From an uncultured Methylococcaceae bacterium (GTDB lineage: Bacteria; Pseudomonadota; Gammaproteobacteria; Methylococcales; Methylomonadaceae): a DNA stretch of 7,524 nucleotides. The stretch is from the NCBI GenBank assembly GCA_903903765.1, contig CAIVAH010000023.1, positions 1 to 7,524 of the forward strand, given 5' to 3'. The position numbers were made by a program, and so were the translations under genes. This document shows, one piece after another, positions 6,550 through 7,524 of the stretch. The notes below the pieces were generated by a model. It was not told the DNA's origin. It was given only the letters and a program-made list of their open reading frames with translations, and did not search any database. How positions within the stretch are numbered: position 1 is the first letter of the stretch; each line of letters starts with the position of its first letter.

Positions 6550-6945
6550 TTACTCTGTTTTTAAACCGGCTTTCTCCCAAGCTATAATCCCACCTTCTAA
6601 ATTATAGACTTTAGAAAAACCCGCTGATTTTAACACATCACTGGCTTGCGCAGAGCGTCGACCAGAACGACATTGGGCAATAATCTGACTATCTTTGTAT
6701 TGATTAAGCTCAGTTAACCGCTCAGATAATTGCCCTAAAGGAATATGGATTGCCCCCGGAATATGTTGTTCATTCCATTCACTATCTTCTCGAACATCCA
6801 GAATAATAGCGGATTTTTTTTGTAATAACTGCTCTGACTCTACTGGTGATATAGCCTGAAGTTCATGTTCTTCTGCTACTGTAATCCCACTATTCAACGC
6901 TAATAATACAATACCAACTATCTTAAAACGTTTAACATACTGCAT
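6550..6945 (-). CDS. Exported single-domain rhodanese-like protein
   Basis: A 131-residue rhodanese-fold protein with a signal peptide: KR at 5-6, a hydrophobic core at about 9-18, and a likely signal peptidase I site after TVA at 22-24. The mature part is one rhodanese domain (about 29-128) with LDVREDSEW at 49-57, HIPGAIHIPLG at 61-71 and the active-site loop CRSGRRS at 92-98 with Cys92 as the sulfur acceptor, ending in NLEGGIIAWEKAG at 115-127. The intact cysteine loop suggests an active sulfurtransferase in the periplasm; donor and acceptor are unknown. The only strong ribosome binding site in the window, AGGAGA at 6951-6956, lies 5 nt before this ATG. The gene heads a minus-strand group and is divergent from an AEC permease. 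Confidence 0.93.
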   Translation of the reverse strand: MQYVKRFKIVGIVLLALNSGITVAEEHELQAISPVESEQLLQKKSAIILDVREDSEWNEQHIPGAIHIPLGQLSERLTELNQYKDSQIIAQCRSGRRSAQASDVLKSAGFSKVYNLEGGIIAWEKAGLKTE

Positions 6946-6950
6946 GTATT

Positions 6951-6956
6951 TCTCCT
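6951..6956 (-). promoter_or_regulatory. Strong ribosome binding site of the rhodanese gene
   Basis: AGGAGA read on the minus strand, 5 nt upstream of the ATG at 6945. It fixes this start codon and stands out because most other genes in the window lack a clear Shine-Dalgarno sequence. Confidence 0.75.
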
Positions 6957-6979
6957 AAAGATATCTATTTATATGCTAT

Positions 6980-7007
6980 ATATTACCGTAACTTGACTTA
7001 GATACAA
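6980..7007 (-). promoter_or_regulatory. Candidate sigma-70 promoter for the rhodanese gene
   Basis: On the minus strand, TTGTAT (7002-7007) and TAATAT (6980-6985) are spaced by 16 nt. Each matches four of six consensus bases. The 73-nt intergenic region is very AT-rich, so chance matches are likely; its position between divergent genes makes a promoter expected somewhere here. No comparably good plus-strand pair was found for the permease gene. Confidence 0.3.
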
Positions 7008-7018
7008 TTAATAAGAGT

Positions 7019-7524
7019 ATGAACTCAACATTATTACAAATGTCCCTGTTAATGACTTGTGGAATAGTCTGGAAAATAACTAAACCCGGTAATTTAGGTG
7101 CAGAACAAACTCGATTAATACTAACCTCAGTGGTTTACTATTTATTATTGCCCGCCATGGTCTTAGAGGTTTTATGGAGCTCTGACTTAGGCGTGCATTC
7201 TTTTAATTTTATGCTGGTGGGACTCACCAGCATATTACTCGCCATGTTTTGCACGTGGCTCATTGGCATCTGCTTAAAACTTGAAAACAAACGCTTAGGC
7301 GCCATCATCTTAGCAGCAGTCCCTAATGTTACCTATTTAGGCTTACCTGTCTTAGAGCAAACATTTGGCTATTGGGCACGCTCCGTGGCAATACAAGTTG
7401 ATCTATTTTCTGCGGCACCCATCGTCTTTACCTTAGGTATCATCGTCGCCAGACATTATGGCGAAGAAACTGCTACGCAACCAAAATCAACCCTCTCTTT
7501 TTTAAATGCACCGCCATTTTGGGC
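7019..7524 (+). CDS. AEC (auxin efflux carrier) family permease, N-terminal part
   Basis: An open frame of 168 codons runs off the right edge of the window. The product is strongly hydrophobic, with segments at about 3-18, 33-53, 63-85, 93-112 and 126-145. The first of these is followed by the usual short loop, then LTSVVYYLLLPAMVLEVLW at 35-53 and VPNVTYLGLPVLEQ at 101-114, the latter like the N-x-x-x-LGLP element of AEC carriers, which move organic acids or similar anions. Substrate cannot be told from sequence. The ATG at 7019 gives the typical family start; AAGAG at 7013-7017 is too close (1 nt) to be a good ribosome binding site. An ATG at 7040 is possible but would cut into the first helix. 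The C-terminal half is not in the window. Confidence 0.85.
   Translation, partial: MNSTLLQMSLLMTCGIVWKITKPGNLGAEQTRLILTSVVYYLLLPAMVLEVLWSSDLGVHSFNFMLVGLTSILLAMFCTWLIGICLKLENKRLGAIILAAVPNVTYLGLPVLEQTFGYWARSVAIQVDLFSAAPIVFTLGIIVARHYGEETATQPKSTLSFLNAPPFW

Noticed and set aside
6993..7008. TTGACT followed by TACAAT as a promoter for the AEC permease
   Set aside because: The two hexamers are only 4 nt apart, far from the 16-18 nt needed, and TACAAT alone would start transcription almost at the ATG with no matching -35.

Overview
The window is an AT-rich stretch of a gammaproteobacterial chromosome. The evidence is the conserved order lepA-lepB-rnc-era-recO-pdxJ, the E. coli-type sequences of these proteins (RNase III active-site residues fall at the same numbers as in E. 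coli), and heavy use of TTA, AAA and ATT codons. A methanotroph-like or sulfur-oxidiser-like gammaproteobacterium is my best guess. That placement is an inference; no methane or sulfur gene is present to prove it.

Left half (1-4008, plus strand): a tightly packed housekeeping operon. It holds the 3' end of lepA (translation elongation factor 4), then lepB (signal peptidase I), rnc (RNase III), era (ribosome-assembly GTPase), recO (recombination mediator) and pdxJ (pyridoxine 5'-phosphate synthase). The last four genes overlap by 1, 8 and 4 nt, so they are probably translationally coupled. Two differences from the commonly seen order stand out: nothing lies between lepB and rnc except an 87-nt leader that can fold, and acpS, which usually follows pdxJ, is absent.

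Right half (4011-6945, minus strand): four genes that converge on pdxJ with only 2 nt between the stop codons. In transcription order they are an exported single-domain rhodanese, pyrF (orotidine 5'-phosphate decarboxylase, UMP synthesis), a six-helix SafE/DsbD_2-like membrane protein with Cys/His/Met motifs, and a sigma-54 activator lacking any sensory domain (PspF-like architecture). The last two genes lie in the same reading frame, separated only by an amber stop and two codons, and form the least ordinary part of the window.

Right edge (7019-7524, plus strand): the first 168 codons of an AEC (auxin efflux carrier) family permease, divergent from the rhodanese gene across a 73-nt AT-rich intergenic region.

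Most of the window is well-known core biology. No RNA genes, insertion sequences, CRISPR arrays or phage genes were seen. The items worth a second look are small: the in-frame membrane protein/activator pair, the inverted repeat upstream of it, the rnc leader, the shared inverted repeat at the convergent ends, and the tetrapeptide ORF overlapping the pyrF start. Shine-Dalgarno sequences are weak or missing in front of most genes; the rhodanese gene has the clearest one.
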